This document shows positions 9,950 to 18,077 of a stretch of DNA of 64,000 nucleotides, piece after piece; the stretch's first letter is position 1; each line of letters starts with the position of its first letter. Source of the stretch: Cerasicoccus sp. TK19100. Lineage in GTDB: Bacteria > Verrucomicrobiota > Verrucomicrobiia > Opitutales > Cerasicoccaceae. The notes under the pieces were generated by a model. It was not told where the DNA came from. It searched no databases and saw only the letters and a program-made list of their open reading frames with translations. Location: the NCBI RefSeq assembly GCF_027257155.1, contig NZ_JAPWDU010000002.1, positions 62,001 to 126,000 on the forward strand. The letters are read 5' to 3'. The translations under genes were made by a program, and so were the position numbers.

Positions 9950-11691
9950 TGAAGAAACTGCTGAAAATCTTGATCACGCTGATCGCAGTCGCGGTGGCTA
10001 CCTACGCCACGTGGCGCTTCTACCAGGAATACGAGAAGCATCCCTGGACACGTGATGGGCAGGTGCGGGCCTACGTTGTGGGAATTGCCGCGCGGGTGGA
10101 TGGCCCGATGGTCGCCGTGAACGTGAAGGACAACCAATGGGTCGAGGAGGGCGCGCCGCTGTTTCAAATCGACCCGACGGATTATGAGAAAGAAGTCCGC
10201 CGCGCCGAGGCTGCCTTGGAGCGCTCTAAAACGGTGGCCGCCAACTTGAAGATGGAGGTCGAGCGTCGGCGTGGACTGGTGTCGCAGGAGTTAATTTCGC
10301 AGGAGATTTTTCAGGACTACGAAGCGAAATACCTCGAGGCCGTGGCTGATATCGCCGTGGACGAGGCCGAGCTGGAGTTGGCGCGCCTCAACCTGAGCTA
10401 TACCAAGGTCAACGCCCCCGTCAGCGGCTACATCACGAATCTGGAGGTCACCGTGGGCTCTTACGTGACCACGGGACAGCCGCTCATGGCGCTGGTCGAC
10501 GCCGATTCGTTCTGGATCTCCGCCTATTTCCGCGAGACCGATCTGCACGGCATCAAGGAGGGCGACCGTGTGCGCATTGTGATGATGGGCGACTTTTTCG
10601 AGCCGTTCCCCGGCGTGGTGGAGAGCATCAGTTGGGGCATTTTCCGCGAGGATGGTGCAATCAACCAAAACACCCAGCTGCCCATGGTAAAGCCGACGGT
10701 GGACTGGGTGCGCTTGGCGCAGCGTTTTCCGGTGCGCATTAAGCCGCTCGAGTTACCCGACGATATCCAACTGCGCGTCGGGCAAACGGTGTCCGTTCTG
10801 ATTGAGCCTATCGATGAGAAATCAGCGCCGCCGCAAGCCGCCCAACCAACTGCCGGCTACCCGAAGACGCTCACCGATGGTCGCGGCGACCGCGTGACGG
10901 TTAAGGCGCAGCCGAAACGCGTCATCAGCCTGGCACCGAGCACCACGCAGTGGATGCGCCGCATGGGCCTGGAGTCGGCGTTGATCGGGGTTACCGAGCA
11001 TTGCGAGGTCAGCGATGAACAAGCGGGCATTCAGCGTTACCCCGTTTATCCGTCCCCGAATTTCGAGAGTGTGCTTGGTGCGAATGCGGACCTGATCATT
11101 ACGGCCGACATCGCCAAAGACAGCGATGTGCAGCGCCTGCGCGACCTCGGACAAACCGTGCTCGTGCTCAACAATGATGGCTACGATGGCATTTTGCGTG
11201 ATGGGCAAACGCTGGCCGCAGCAATGGGCAGTGAGGCCGACGCGCAAGAGGTGCTGGCGCAACTTCAGGCCGACCGTGAGGCCGTGCTAGCCTCGGTGCA
11301 GAACCGGAACCTCTCGCCTAAGGCCTTGATCGCGCTAAGCCCGAAATTGGACTACGTTGCTGGCCCGGGGAGCTACCCCGATAGCTTGCTTGGCTTGGCC
11401 GGTGCGCAAAATGTTGCCGCCGATGCCGGTGCGCCGTGGCCATTGCTCAACCGTGAATCCGTGGTCCAAGCCGATCCGGATGTGATCATCGTGTCGCAGG
11501 ATTTATCAGACGGCGAGGAGGCGGTTCGCATGCGCGTGCTCGACACCTTGAGCGAGGACCCGGTGTGGCAAAATTTGCGCGCCGTAAAAACGGGCAGGGT
11601 GGTCGTCGTAGACTCAAAATTGATGAATGTTCCCGGCCCGCGCATTGGCGAGGCGCTCAAGGCGGTGCATGCGGCCGTGGGCGAAAATTAG
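9946..11691 (+). CDS. HlyD/AaeA-type membrane fusion protein fused to a BtuF-like substrate-binding domain
   Basis: The 581-residue product joins two families in one frame. Residues 1-285 are an inner-membrane-anchored efflux adaptor: one N-terminal membrane helix, HPWTRDGQVRA, a lipoyl half-motif, an alpha-helical hairpin (about 85-150), NAPVSGYITNLEVTVGSYV, and a beta-barrel. After a Pro/Ala/Gln linker (about 290-305), residues 306-581 resemble class III periplasmic binding proteins of the BtuF/FhuD type: GDRVTVKAQPKRVISLAPS, YPSPNFESVLGANADLII, and a long central helix. No BtuCD-type permease/ATPase or TonB receptor is nearby. It overlaps the DUF1656 stop by 4 bases, and its own stop overlaps the convergent permease by 4. 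Both family calls are strong. The joint role is inference. Confidence 0.85.
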   Translation: MMKKLLKILITLIAVAVATYATWRFYQEYEKHPWTRDGQVRAYVVGIAARVDGPMVAVNVKDNQWVEEGAPLFQIDPTDYEKEVRRAEAALERSKTVAANLKMEVERRRGLVSQELISQEIFQDYEAKYLEAVADIAVDEAELELARLNLSYTKVNAPVSGYITNLEVTVGSYVTTGQPLMALVDADSFWISAYFRETDLHGIKEGDRVRIVMMGDFFEPFPGVVESISWGIFREDGAINQNTQLPMVKPTVDWVRLAQRFPVRIKPLELPDDIQLRVGQTVSVLIEPIDEKSAPPQAAQPTAGYPKTLTDGRGDRVTVKAQPKRVISLAPSTTQWMRRMGLESALIGVTEHCEVSDEQAGIQRYPVYPSPNFESVLGANADLIITADIAKDSDVQRLRDLGQTVLVLNNDGYDGILRDGQTLAAAMGSEADAQEVLAQLQADREAVLASVQNRNLSPKALIALSPKLDYVAGPGSYPDSLLGLAGAQNVAADAGAPWPLLNRESVVQADPDVIIVSQDLSDGEEAVRMRVLDTLSEDPVWQNLRAVKTGRVVVVDSKLMNVPGPRIGEALKAVHAAVGEN

Positions 11692-12743
11692 CCTTTGGGG
11701 TTGTCCACCTCTTTTGACGGGGGGACGGTATCGGACATAAGATAGGCGATGCCTTTGGTCTTTTCGCTGGATTCGAGCGCGACCTTGATCGCCATCGTGA
11801 GCGGCACCGATAAGAGCATGCCGACCGGCCCCAGAATCCATGCCCAGAGAAACAGCGTGACGATGATGATCATCGGCGAGAGGCCGAGCCCCTTGCCCAT
11901 GTAGCGCGGCTCCAGGACGTTGCTCACGCCGACATTGATCGCGACATAGCCCACGGTGACGATTGCCGCATCACCCACGCCATGCAGGACCAGCGCCAGC
12001 AGGATGCCGGGAATCGAGGCGATGATCGAGCCGATGCTGGGCACGAAGTTAAACAGAAATGCGAGCACACCGAGCAGGACCGGGTAGTCGACCTTCATAA
12101 TGAAGAGCAGGATCGAAACCAGGGTGCCGGTCAGCAGGCTCATCACGGCCTTCATGCCCATGTATTGCCGCACGTTGGTCACGATTTCGAGAAGATCGTC
12201 CCAGCGGTCATCGGTCATGCCGGGCAGGTGCCGGATTTTGTCTGGCAACCGCGCGGCCTCCATCAGGATAAAAATCGCAATCAGGATGATGATGAAGGCA
12301 TTGGACAGCAGCACGCTGACGGATTTTAGCAAATTTGCCGTCTGCGCAAAGAGGGCGCGGGTATCGAGCGTTTTGGCCACGAGGTCTTCTTCGACTTCGA
12401 CGCCGCGATCTTCCAGCCACGCGACGCCATTGTTTATCTGGCTGGATAGCTCGCGCTGATACTTATTCAGGTTGCCCGCAAAATCATTGACCGCGTTGGT
12501 AAAGAAGCTGGCGGCAAACATGCCCGTGCCCAGCATGCCCAGGATCAAGACGATCAATGCCGCCCATGAAGGTGCTCCCTTGCGTTGAAGCCAAAAATAG
12601 ATCGGTGCAATGAGAATCACCACAAACACCGCCAGCAAAAATAGCACCACGATTGAGGCAGCTGCGCGCATGCCAGCGATGATCACCACAATCGCGGCCA
12701 CTCCCAGGAGCGCATTCAAAGCAGTTGGGCGGATACTCGGCAT
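11688..12743 (-). CDS. AI-2E/PerM-family transporter
   Basis: This 351-residue multi-pass membrane protein has the family shape: two N-terminal helix pairs (about 10-45 and 60-85), a soluble helical region (about 90-150), and a C-terminal bundle with the typical segments FLFNFVPSIGSIIASIPGIL and LEPRYMGKGLGLSPMIIIV. Members export small molecules or act as antiporters, and substrate cannot be predicted from sequence. It lies 51 bases downstream of hisF on the same strand. Its stop overlaps the stop of the convergent fusion gene by 4 bases. Confidence 0.9.
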   Translation of the reverse strand: MPSIRPTALNALLGVAAIVVIIAGMRAAASIVVLFLLAVFVVILIAPIYFWLQRKGAPSWAALIVLILGMLGTGMFAASFFTNAVNDFAGNLNKYQRELSSQINNGVAWLEDRGVEVEEDLVAKTLDTRALFAQTANLLKSVSVLLSNAFIIILIAIFILMEAARLPDKIRHLPGMTDDRWDDLLEIVTNVRQYMGMKAVMSLLTGTLVSILLFIMKVDYPVLLGVLAFLFNFVPSIGSIIASIPGILLALVLHGVGDAAIVTVGYVAINVGVSNVLEPRYMGKGLGLSPMIIIVTLFLWAWILGPVGMLLSVPLTMAIKVALESSEKTKGIAYLMSDTVPPSKEVDNPKG

Positions 12744-12794
12744 GACGAGTTAAGCTAGGACCTGCCGCTCACAAATCAATGTGAATCGCTCTCG

Positions 12795-13553
12795 CTAAAG
12801 ACGAACGGGCAGCGCTGCCGACGCCAGTGCTTCCTTGGCCTCGCGGATCGTGTAGGTGCCAAAGTGAAAGATCGACGCCGCCAGCACCGCGCTGGCCTTG
12901 CCGTCTTGCAGGACATCGACCAAGTGCTCCAAGTTGCCCGCGCCGCCGCTGGCGATGACAGGAATCGTAACGGCCTCGCTGACGGCCCGGGTGAGCTCGC
13001 AATCGTAGCCGTCCTTGGTGCCGTCGGCATCCATGCTGGTGAGCAGGATTTCGCCTGCACCGAGCTCGGTGACCTTCTGCGCCCATTCGATGGCGTCAAG
13101 GCCGGTGGGGTTGCGGCCGCCGTGGGTAAAGACTTCCCACTTACCGGGGGCCACGCGCTTGGCGTCGATGGCGACGACGATGCACTGGTTACCAAATTTA
13201 TCCGAGGCTTCCTTGATCAGCTCCGGCGTTTTCACGGCCGAAGTGTTGAGCGAAATCTTGTCCGCGCCGGCATTGAGCATCGCGCGAATGTCGTCGATGG
13301 AGCGCAGGCCACCACCCACGGTCAGCGGCATGAAGCACTCGCTCGCCGTGCGCTCGACGACGTCGAGCATGATGTTGCGCTCGTCGCTGGAGGCCGTGAT
13401 GTCCAAGAAAACCAACTCATCCGCACCTTGCTTTTCGTACGCCTTAGCTTGCTCAACCGGGTCACCCGCATCGATGAGATTGACGAAATTAACGCCTTTA
13501 ACGACACGCCCGTTGTGGACGTCAAGGCAAGGGATGATGCGAACCGATAGCAT
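12795..13553 (-). CDS. hisF: Imidazole glycerol phosphate synthase cyclase subunit HisF
   Basis: HisF forms the imidazole ring in histidine synthesis, using ammonia from HisH. The 252-residue product is a full (beta/alpha)8 barrel with [18 protein letters not shown] at the start, the phosphate-binding segments [11 protein letters not shown] and [11 protein letters not shown], and [15 protein letters not shown]. No other his gene is in the window. The sequence just before the ATG is part of an inverted repeat that bounds the neighbouring four-helix-bundle gene, and no Shine-Dalgarno sequence is present. Confidence 0.97.
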   Translation of the reverse strand: MLSVRIIPCLDVHNGRVVKGVNFVNLIDAGDPVEQAKAYEKQGADELVFLDITASSDERNIMLDVVERTASECFMPLTVGGGLRSIDDIRAMLNAGADKISLNTSAVKTPELIKEASDKFGNQCIVVAIDAKRVAPGKWEVFTHGGRNPTGLDAIEWAQKVTELGAGEILLTSMDADGTKDGYDCELTRAVSEAVTIPVIASGGAGNLEHLVDVLQDGKASAVLAASIFHFGTYTIREAKEALASAALPVRL

Positions 13554-13592
13554 TGCGAAAGTGCGGAGTGAGGAGTGCGGATTGCGGAATTA
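13554..13592 (+). repeat. Left inverted-repeat flank of the four-helix-bundle gene
   Basis: A run built from GTGCGGA and TTGCGGA units (GTGCGGAGTG, AGTGCGGATTGCGGAATT) lies directly upstream of the hisF start. The same motif in opposite orientation lies at 13963-13992 on the other side of the small gene. Confidence 0.55.
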
Positions 13593-13961
13593 AGTGTTGG
13601 ATTCAGTACGTTTACCGCCGCGTGCGGTATTGATGGAGGAGACGGTGATTGCGGTGAGCTCACCAGCTTCATCCATGAGTGACTGAAGACGATCAGAAGT
13701 CATGGTCTTCGAATCGCGGATCATTTCCAACCAGAAAAGCGTTTCGTCGGCTTCTTCTTCGACAATGCCCAGCTTGGCAATGAAATCTGCCTTTGACTTT
13801 GCACGACAAGCTGCCCGGTAGTTGGCCGCAACAGAACAAGCGCTGCGCCCAACTTGATTCGCGAAGATACGTCCAGCTCTGGTATCAGGCAAAGCTTCAA
13901 CCAAATTCACCACTCGTAGCGCGAACTGCTTTGTACGGTCCTGTAGATTCTGATGACTCAT
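13590..13961 (-). CDS. Four-helix-bundle protein (23S rRNA intervening-sequence protein family)
   Basis: The 123-residue product, starting at [18 protein letters not shown], shows the features of the four-helix-bundle family first described as proteins coded in 23S rRNA intervening sequences: an FxxRVVxLV first helix, [20 protein letters not shown], and [11 protein letters not shown]. Free-standing copies are common in Bacteroidota, Planctomycetota and Verrucomicrobiota, and their role is not settled. A start seven codons upstream is possible but lies inside the flanking repeat. The gene and its flanks fit neatly between hisF and the next gene, as an inserted unit would. Confidence 0.85.
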   Translation of the reverse strand: MSHQNLQDRTKQFALRVVNLVEALPDTRAGRIFANQVGRSACSVAANYRAACRAKSKADFIAKLGIVEEEADETLFWLEMIRDSKTMTSDRLQSLMDEAGELTAITVSSINTARGGKRTESNT

Positions 13962-13962
13962 T

Positions 13963-13992
13963 CCACACTCCGCACTTCGCATTCCGCACTCG
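13963..13992 (-). repeat. Right inverted-repeat flank of the four-helix-bundle gene
   Basis: On the complement this reads GAGTGCGGAATGCGAAGTG followed by CGGAGTGTGG. It carries the same units as the left flank at 13554-13592 but in opposite orientation. It covers the space between the stop of the upstream minus-strand gene (13995) and the start of the small gene. Confidence 0.55.
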
Positions 13993-13994
13993 AC

Positions 13995-15749
13995 CTACTC
14001 GTCTGCCATGGCCAGGTCGGGCTCGAACTCTACCGTGAGGCGGTATTGCTGGCCGGGGCGCATGATGAGCGGATGGTCGCGCTTGAGCGATTGCAGGAAG
14101 TGGAGCTTGCCCCAGTAGGTCTTGTAGGCCGGGTCAGCGGTGACCGATTCGGTGTCCCACTCGGCATGGAAGTCGTCCTTAACGACTGCCGGGCGGAGGC
14201 CTTCAGCGCCGAGGGTAAACGTCATGCCGTGGCGGTATTGCGTGTGCGGCATGCCCAGGGCAATGACGTAGCGCATCGAATCCATGGTGACCTGCTGCTT
14301 CACGGTGAAGACGAACTCGCTGGTCATCTTGCCGCCGGTGAAGGTCCAGGTGACCTTGCAGGAACCGAGACCGCTGACGAATTTTTCGTCCTTGGTGATC
14401 AGGTCCGGCTGCTCGTAAGAGAAGGTGAGAGCACCGCGAAGGCCTTGGCGGATGGTGCAACGCTTGCCGTAGAAGGCGGGCAGCACAACCTTGTCGCCAA
14501 AGGTGAGCTCGGGCAGAAGAATCGGTGCATACTTGCAGACGGGCCAGTCGATGACGCCGGGTGCATGTGGGAAGGCGAGGGAGTCACTGAACTGCTCGCG
14601 GCCCTGGCTGATGAGCGGGATCTGCACGTGCAGACCGCTGTCCGGGTCGTGATACATGAACAGGCCTTGTTCCTTCTTGTGGGACTTGTCGAACACCACA
14701 AAGCGGCTGACGCGCTTAGGCTGGCTGGGCTTGGCATCCATGGCACCGCCGATGGAGCGGGCCAGGCGTGCCCATTGGCACAGGTAGCGCGCGGCATCGA
14801 AGTTGGCCATGCGCGTGGTGTGGTTGTCACCAGTGGTGCGCTCGTCGTCACGGATGACGAGGAAGCCGTGCTCGCGGTCGACGTATGTCAGGAAGAAGAA
14901 CTGGAAGAGACGGCGCAGCAGGTCGACGTACTTCGGCTTGTCAGTCTCGGTGATCCAGCCGTCGCGCAGGGCTTGGAGGATCAGGCTGATGCAGTGCATC
15001 TGACCATAGGCACCGATGCCGCGGCCATAGGACCAGCCAATGCCGTCCATACGGACGATGTCGGGCAGCATCTTCAAATACTTTTCGGCGTGGGTGCGCA
15101 GGCTGGGCAGCTTGCGGTCGCGCAGGTGCATGTTGGCATGCAGTTGCAGGGCCTGGCGGATGAACACGAAGCTCAGGATGCCGTAAATGTCGAAGCAGCC
15201 GCCGATGCCTTCGGGCTCGTCGTCCATGAAGCCTGCGGTGCTGTTTTCCTTAATACGCTCAATGAAGCGGTCAACGAGCTTGCCGGTCTCATCCTTCTTG
15301 GAGAGTCCCATGGAGAAGCGGGTGACAGCCTTAGCGATGTTGAAGGACTGCAGGTGGTTGTCGTAGTCGCTGCGTTGGAGCAGGCGCTTGTCGAGCGTTT
15401 CCTGAGTCTGCTCCAGCAGGCGTTCCCATACCGGGTTACGTTCCTTAGCCGGGCTGAAGGACAGCAGGCCGAGTGCGGCGTAAGCCAGACCATTTTCCGC
15501 CTCTTCGTCGGTAAAGGTCTGCGCGGTAATGGTGCGCGCAGTCAGGTCGACCAAATCAAAGTCGCCGAACTTGGTTTCATTGGTGAGTCGGTAATACTCG
15601 CCAATGGCAAGCGCGGCATGGCCGGGCTCATCGGTGCGGGAATGTTCGCCCTCAATCGGACGAATGGTTCCATCTTCGTTGATGGCATCGAGATTGTGGC
15701 TCAGGATGGCCTGGGCCATATCAAGGCACTGGTCAGCAAAGTTCTGCAT
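13995..15749 (-). CDS. Large cytoplasmic protein of unknown function, possibly alpha/alpha-barrel
   Basis: I do not recognise the family. Starting at the ATG at 15749 (MQNFADQCLDMAQ), the product has 584 residues. No signal peptide or membrane helix is visible. The first 360 residues are rich in helices with aromatic-glycine turns (GIGWSYGRGIGAYGQMHC, ENGLAYAALG), which recalls (alpha/alpha)6-barrel glycan-active proteins. The last 200 look beta-rich (CKVTWTFTGGKMTSEFVF), which recalls the beta-sandwich that follows such barrels in polysaccharide lyases. That comparison is by look only. The missing signal peptide argues against a secreted lyase. It is divergent from the DUF4412-like gene. Confidence 0.6.
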   Translation of the reverse strand: MQNFADQCLDMAQAILSHNLDAINEDGTIRPIEGEHSRTDEPGHAALAIGEYYRLTNETKFGDFDLVDLTARTITAQTFTDEEAENGLAYAALGLLSFSPAKERNPVWERLLEQTQETLDKRLLQRSDYDNHLQSFNIAKAVTRFSMGLSKKDETGKLVDRFIERIKENSTAGFMDDEPEGIGGCFDIYGILSFVFIRQALQLHANMHLRDRKLPSLRTHAEKYLKMLPDIVRMDGIGWSYGRGIGAYGQMHCISLILQALRDGWITETDKPKYVDLLRRLFQFFFLTYVDREHGFLVIRDDERTTGDNHTTRMANFDAARYLCQWARLARSIGGAMDAKPSQPKRVSRFVVFDKSHKKEQGLFMYHDPDSGLHVQIPLISQGREQFSDSLAFPHAPGVIDWPVCKYAPILLPELTFGDKVVLPAFYGKRCTIRQGLRGALTFSYEQPDLITKDEKFVSGLGSCKVTWTFTGGKMTSEFVFTVKQQVTMDSMRYVIALGMPHTQYRHGMTFTLGAEGLRPAVVKDDFHAEWDTESVTADPAYKTYWGKLHFLQSLKRDHPLIMRPGQQYRLTVEFEPDLAMADE

Positions 15750-15958
15750 GTAAGGTCGGTTGGGTCTCCGCGCAGGGTGCGCTTTCAGAAAAAAGGTAAT
15801 CAGTTGTGCGCTCCTCCGAACTGCTGTCAACCCCGTTTATGGAAGCGAATTTCATTTGCGGCGGTTTTTCTAATTTCTGACGCCATAATTGCCGCTTGCG
15901 CCAACAATCTCGGCCAAATAGCGTTTTCGTTACAGTGGAAATACACTTTTGGAAGATC

Positions 15959-16588
15959 ATGCGCACACTATCGGCTTTGTTACTCACACTTTTTACGACG
16001 GTCAGCCTTGCGGGGTTCGACGGCGAATTGCTCGTTTTCAGCTCTGATGGCGGGCAAATCGTGGAATCGACGATGATCGTCAAGGGCAACCAGATGAAGC
16101 AGATTTTGCCTGATAGCCGGGGAAAGTTCATCATCGATTATGATGCCGGCACGATGACAAACATCATGGACAAGGCTAAAATGTTTACCGTTCAGGCCTA
16201 TGATCCGGCCAAATCAGGTTTTAAAATCGATGGTCAGGTGCGGGATACCGGCAAGACCGATATCGTTCTCGGTTACAAGGTGAAAAAGCTCATCCTTGCC
16301 GAGAAGAATGGTAATGAAACCGTGTGCTGGGCCACCAACGAACTGGATAACCCTGCGTTGACCCGCCTGCCAGGCGTAAGCCCTCAAATGCGCCAGCAGC
16401 TGATTGAAATCTTTGGCGATGATCGCATTTTTGCGATGCAGATGGAGACCTTCGACCGAAATGGCTTACTGCTGCTCAAAATGGCGGTAAAGGAGATCAC
16501 CGAGCGTGAGGTGTCCGCTGAGGAAATGCAGCCGCCTGCAGACTACCAGGAGGTAGGGTTGCCAGTATTCTCACCAAGCGGGCAGTAG
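15959..16588 (+). CDS. Secreted DUF4412-like protein
   Basis: The start at 15959 gives 209 residues with a clean signal peptide (MRTLSALLLTLFTTVSLA, cleavage near residue 18). The mature part matches the pattern of DUF4412 proteins: VESTMIVKGNQMKQ early on, then IIDYDAGTMTNIMDKAKMF, and a conserved-looking GYKVKKLILAEKNGNE segment. Proteins of this kind are periplasmic or surface beta-rich proteins of unknown role. An in-frame open stretch exists upstream to 15896 but lacks signal-peptide character. The gene ends before the 23-base repeat array. Confidence 0.65.
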   Translation: MRTLSALLLTLFTTVSLAGFDGELLVFSSDGGQIVESTMIVKGNQMKQILPDSRGKFIIDYDAGTMTNIMDKAKMFTVQAYDPAKSGFKIDGQVRDTGKTDIVLGYKVKKLILAEKNGNETVCWATNELDNPALTRLPGVSPQMRQQLIEIFGDDRIFAMQMETFDRNGLLLLKMAVKEITEREVSAEEMQPPADYQEVGLPVFSPSGQ

Positions 16589-16608
16589 GTTTGGCTGGGG
16601 TGAGCTCT

Positions 16609-16769
16609 CAGTTTACCGGTAGGCATTGCGACAGTTTGGGCATAGGTTTTGTGCCGCGAAAGGAAGAGCTTTCGTGGCACAAAACACCTAGGTAAACTGA
16701 CAGTTTAGGCATAGGGTACGCGGCAGTTTGCCTACGTGCTTTGTGGCAGTTTGCCTATGCCTGATCAGG
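16609..16769. repeat. Array of 23-base units with a central 16-bp hairpin
   Basis: CAGTTT recurs at 16609, 16632, 16701, 16724 and 16747, that is, at spacings of 23, 69, 23 and 23 bases, so seven 23-base slots are occupied in register. The slot at 16678-16700 is an inverted copy (its complement begins TCAGTTTACCTAGGTG). The middle forms a hairpin: TTTTGTGCCGCGAAAG (16647-16662) pairs with CTTTCGTGGCACAAAA (16669-16684) with one mismatch and a 6-base loop. CAGTTTACC (16609-16617) also pairs with GGTAAACTG (16691-16699). The array ends in the palindrome GCCTGATCAGGC (16759-16770). It lies between two convergent genes. Confidence 0.75.
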
Positions 16770-16853
16770 CGCGAAAAGCATAGAGGAAGATTTGGCCCGG
16801 GCAGCCTGCAATCGGTGGACGTCTTCGATCCAATACTGCGTCAAAACTGCCGC

Positions 16854-18077
16854 CTATTCGTAGCGCAAGGCGTCGATGACGGGTAGGCGGGCGGCCTTGA
16901 TCGCCGGGAAGACCCCCGACAAAAAGCCAACGACGACGCTAAACATGAAGCCCCAGCCCATGGCGCGCATCGACAGGGCGACGTGCCCCTTGTCCGCGGG
17001 AATAAAGCCGCGCAACAGCTCCACGAGCCCCACGCTGGCAATGATCCCGATAAAACCGCCAATGATGCTGATGATCAACGCCTCGGCGACAAATTGGATG
17101 AAAATATCACTGCCTTTGGCACCGACTGCCTTGCGGATGCCGATCTCACGAATGCGCTGCGAAATGGATGCGAGCATGACGTTGGCAATGCCGATACCGC
17201 CAACGAGTAGTGTGATCGCCGCCACGCCGCCGAGTGAATAAACAAAGGATCGCTCTAGCTCCTGGAAGTCTTCCAGCTCCTTCTCGCGGGTCTCAACGGC
17301 AAAGTCTTGAATACCGCGGTGCGTGCTCAGCAGCGTCCGTTCGATTTGGTCGCTCAGTTCGGGGATGTCCTCCATGGTGGCGGCTTGGACGCCCAAGTCG
17401 TTAATCGTGTCGTCATCAGGGTCCGCGAAGTAATGGATGGCCGTCGAAATGGGAATGAACGTCACGCGGGAGCGACTCCACGAATCGGCCTCATCCGGCT
17501 CGATGACACCGATGATGGTAAACACGATGCCGCGTGTGGAAACATTTTGACCCACTGCGTCCGCAGGGTTTCCGAAGAGACGGCTGGCAGTGCGCTCGGA
17601 GAGCACCATGACGCGGTTTTTCTGAACGACGTCCCAGTCTGAAATGGCGCGGCCGCCTTCCTGAATGTAAAATCGCTCGATTTCAAAGGTCTCCGGTGTG
17701 GTGCCGCGAATGCGCGACCACTCGCGCTTGGTTTCGCTTTGCAGGGGGCTCCAGTTGATGTTTTTCTCGGCGGAGATGCGCCGCGCATTGGGCAAGGAGG
17801 CCTGCAGCGCGTAATAGTCCTTCATTGTGCGCTTGGGGGAGCGGTGGGCGAAGGGCCGCTGATTGATGGGGGGCTCCGCTTCCTCAATTTCCATTTTCTC
17901 GATGCCACCGGTGGCCTCAAAGGTCTTGCGAAAGCCGGACATCATGCCCTCGACGACGCCGACCATCGCCACCAGCGCGGCCACGCCGAGGATGATGCCG
18001 ATCATCGAGAGCAGGCTGCGGAATTTGTGCGAGCTGATCTCGCGCACCCCGTGGACAATGGCGCTGGCGAGTATCAT
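16854..18077 (-). CDS. ABC transporter permease, MacB/FtsX type
   Basis: The 407-residue product has the MacB-family permease layout: a first membrane helix with KFRSLLSMIGIILGVAALVAM, a large periplasmic domain (about 60-275), and three C-terminal membrane helices, with IGIRKAVGAKGSDIFIQFV in the loop after the second helix. It is the permease alone; the ATPase is a separate gene upstream, overlapping by ATGA. With the adaptor and TolC genes it forms a complete tripartite export operon (TolC, adaptor, ATPase, permease, in transcription order). The substrate cannot be told. Confidence 0.9.
   Translation of the reverse strand: MILASAIVHGVREISSHKFRSLLSMIGIILGVAALVAMVGVVEGMMSGFRKTFEATGGIEKMEIEEAEPPINQRPFAHRSPKRTMKDYYALQASLPNARRISAEKNINWSPLQSETKREWSRIRGTTPETFEIERFYIQEGGRAISDWDVVQKNRVMVLSERTASRLFGNPADAVGQNVSTRGIVFTIIGVIEPDEADSWSRSRVTFIPISTAIHYFADPDDDTINDLGVQAATMEDIPELSDQIERTLLSTHRGIQDFAVETREKELEDFQELERSFVYSLGGVAAITLLVGGIGIANVMLASISQRIREIGIRKAVGAKGSDIFIQFVAEALIISIIGGFIGIIASVGLVELLRGFIPADKGHVALSMRAMGWGFMFSVVVGFLSGVFPAIKAARLPVIDALRYE

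Noticed and set aside
13953-16076. Very long plus-strand open frame (about 700 residues) opposite the unknown 584-residue protein
   Set aside because: It lies antisense to two better-supported genes, has the composition of a GC-rich shadow frame and no domain. It also spans the promoter region and start of the secreted protein gene.
16609-16769. CRISPR array
   Set aside because: The periodic unit is 23 bases with no alternating unique spacers, one unit is inverted, and there are no cas genes.
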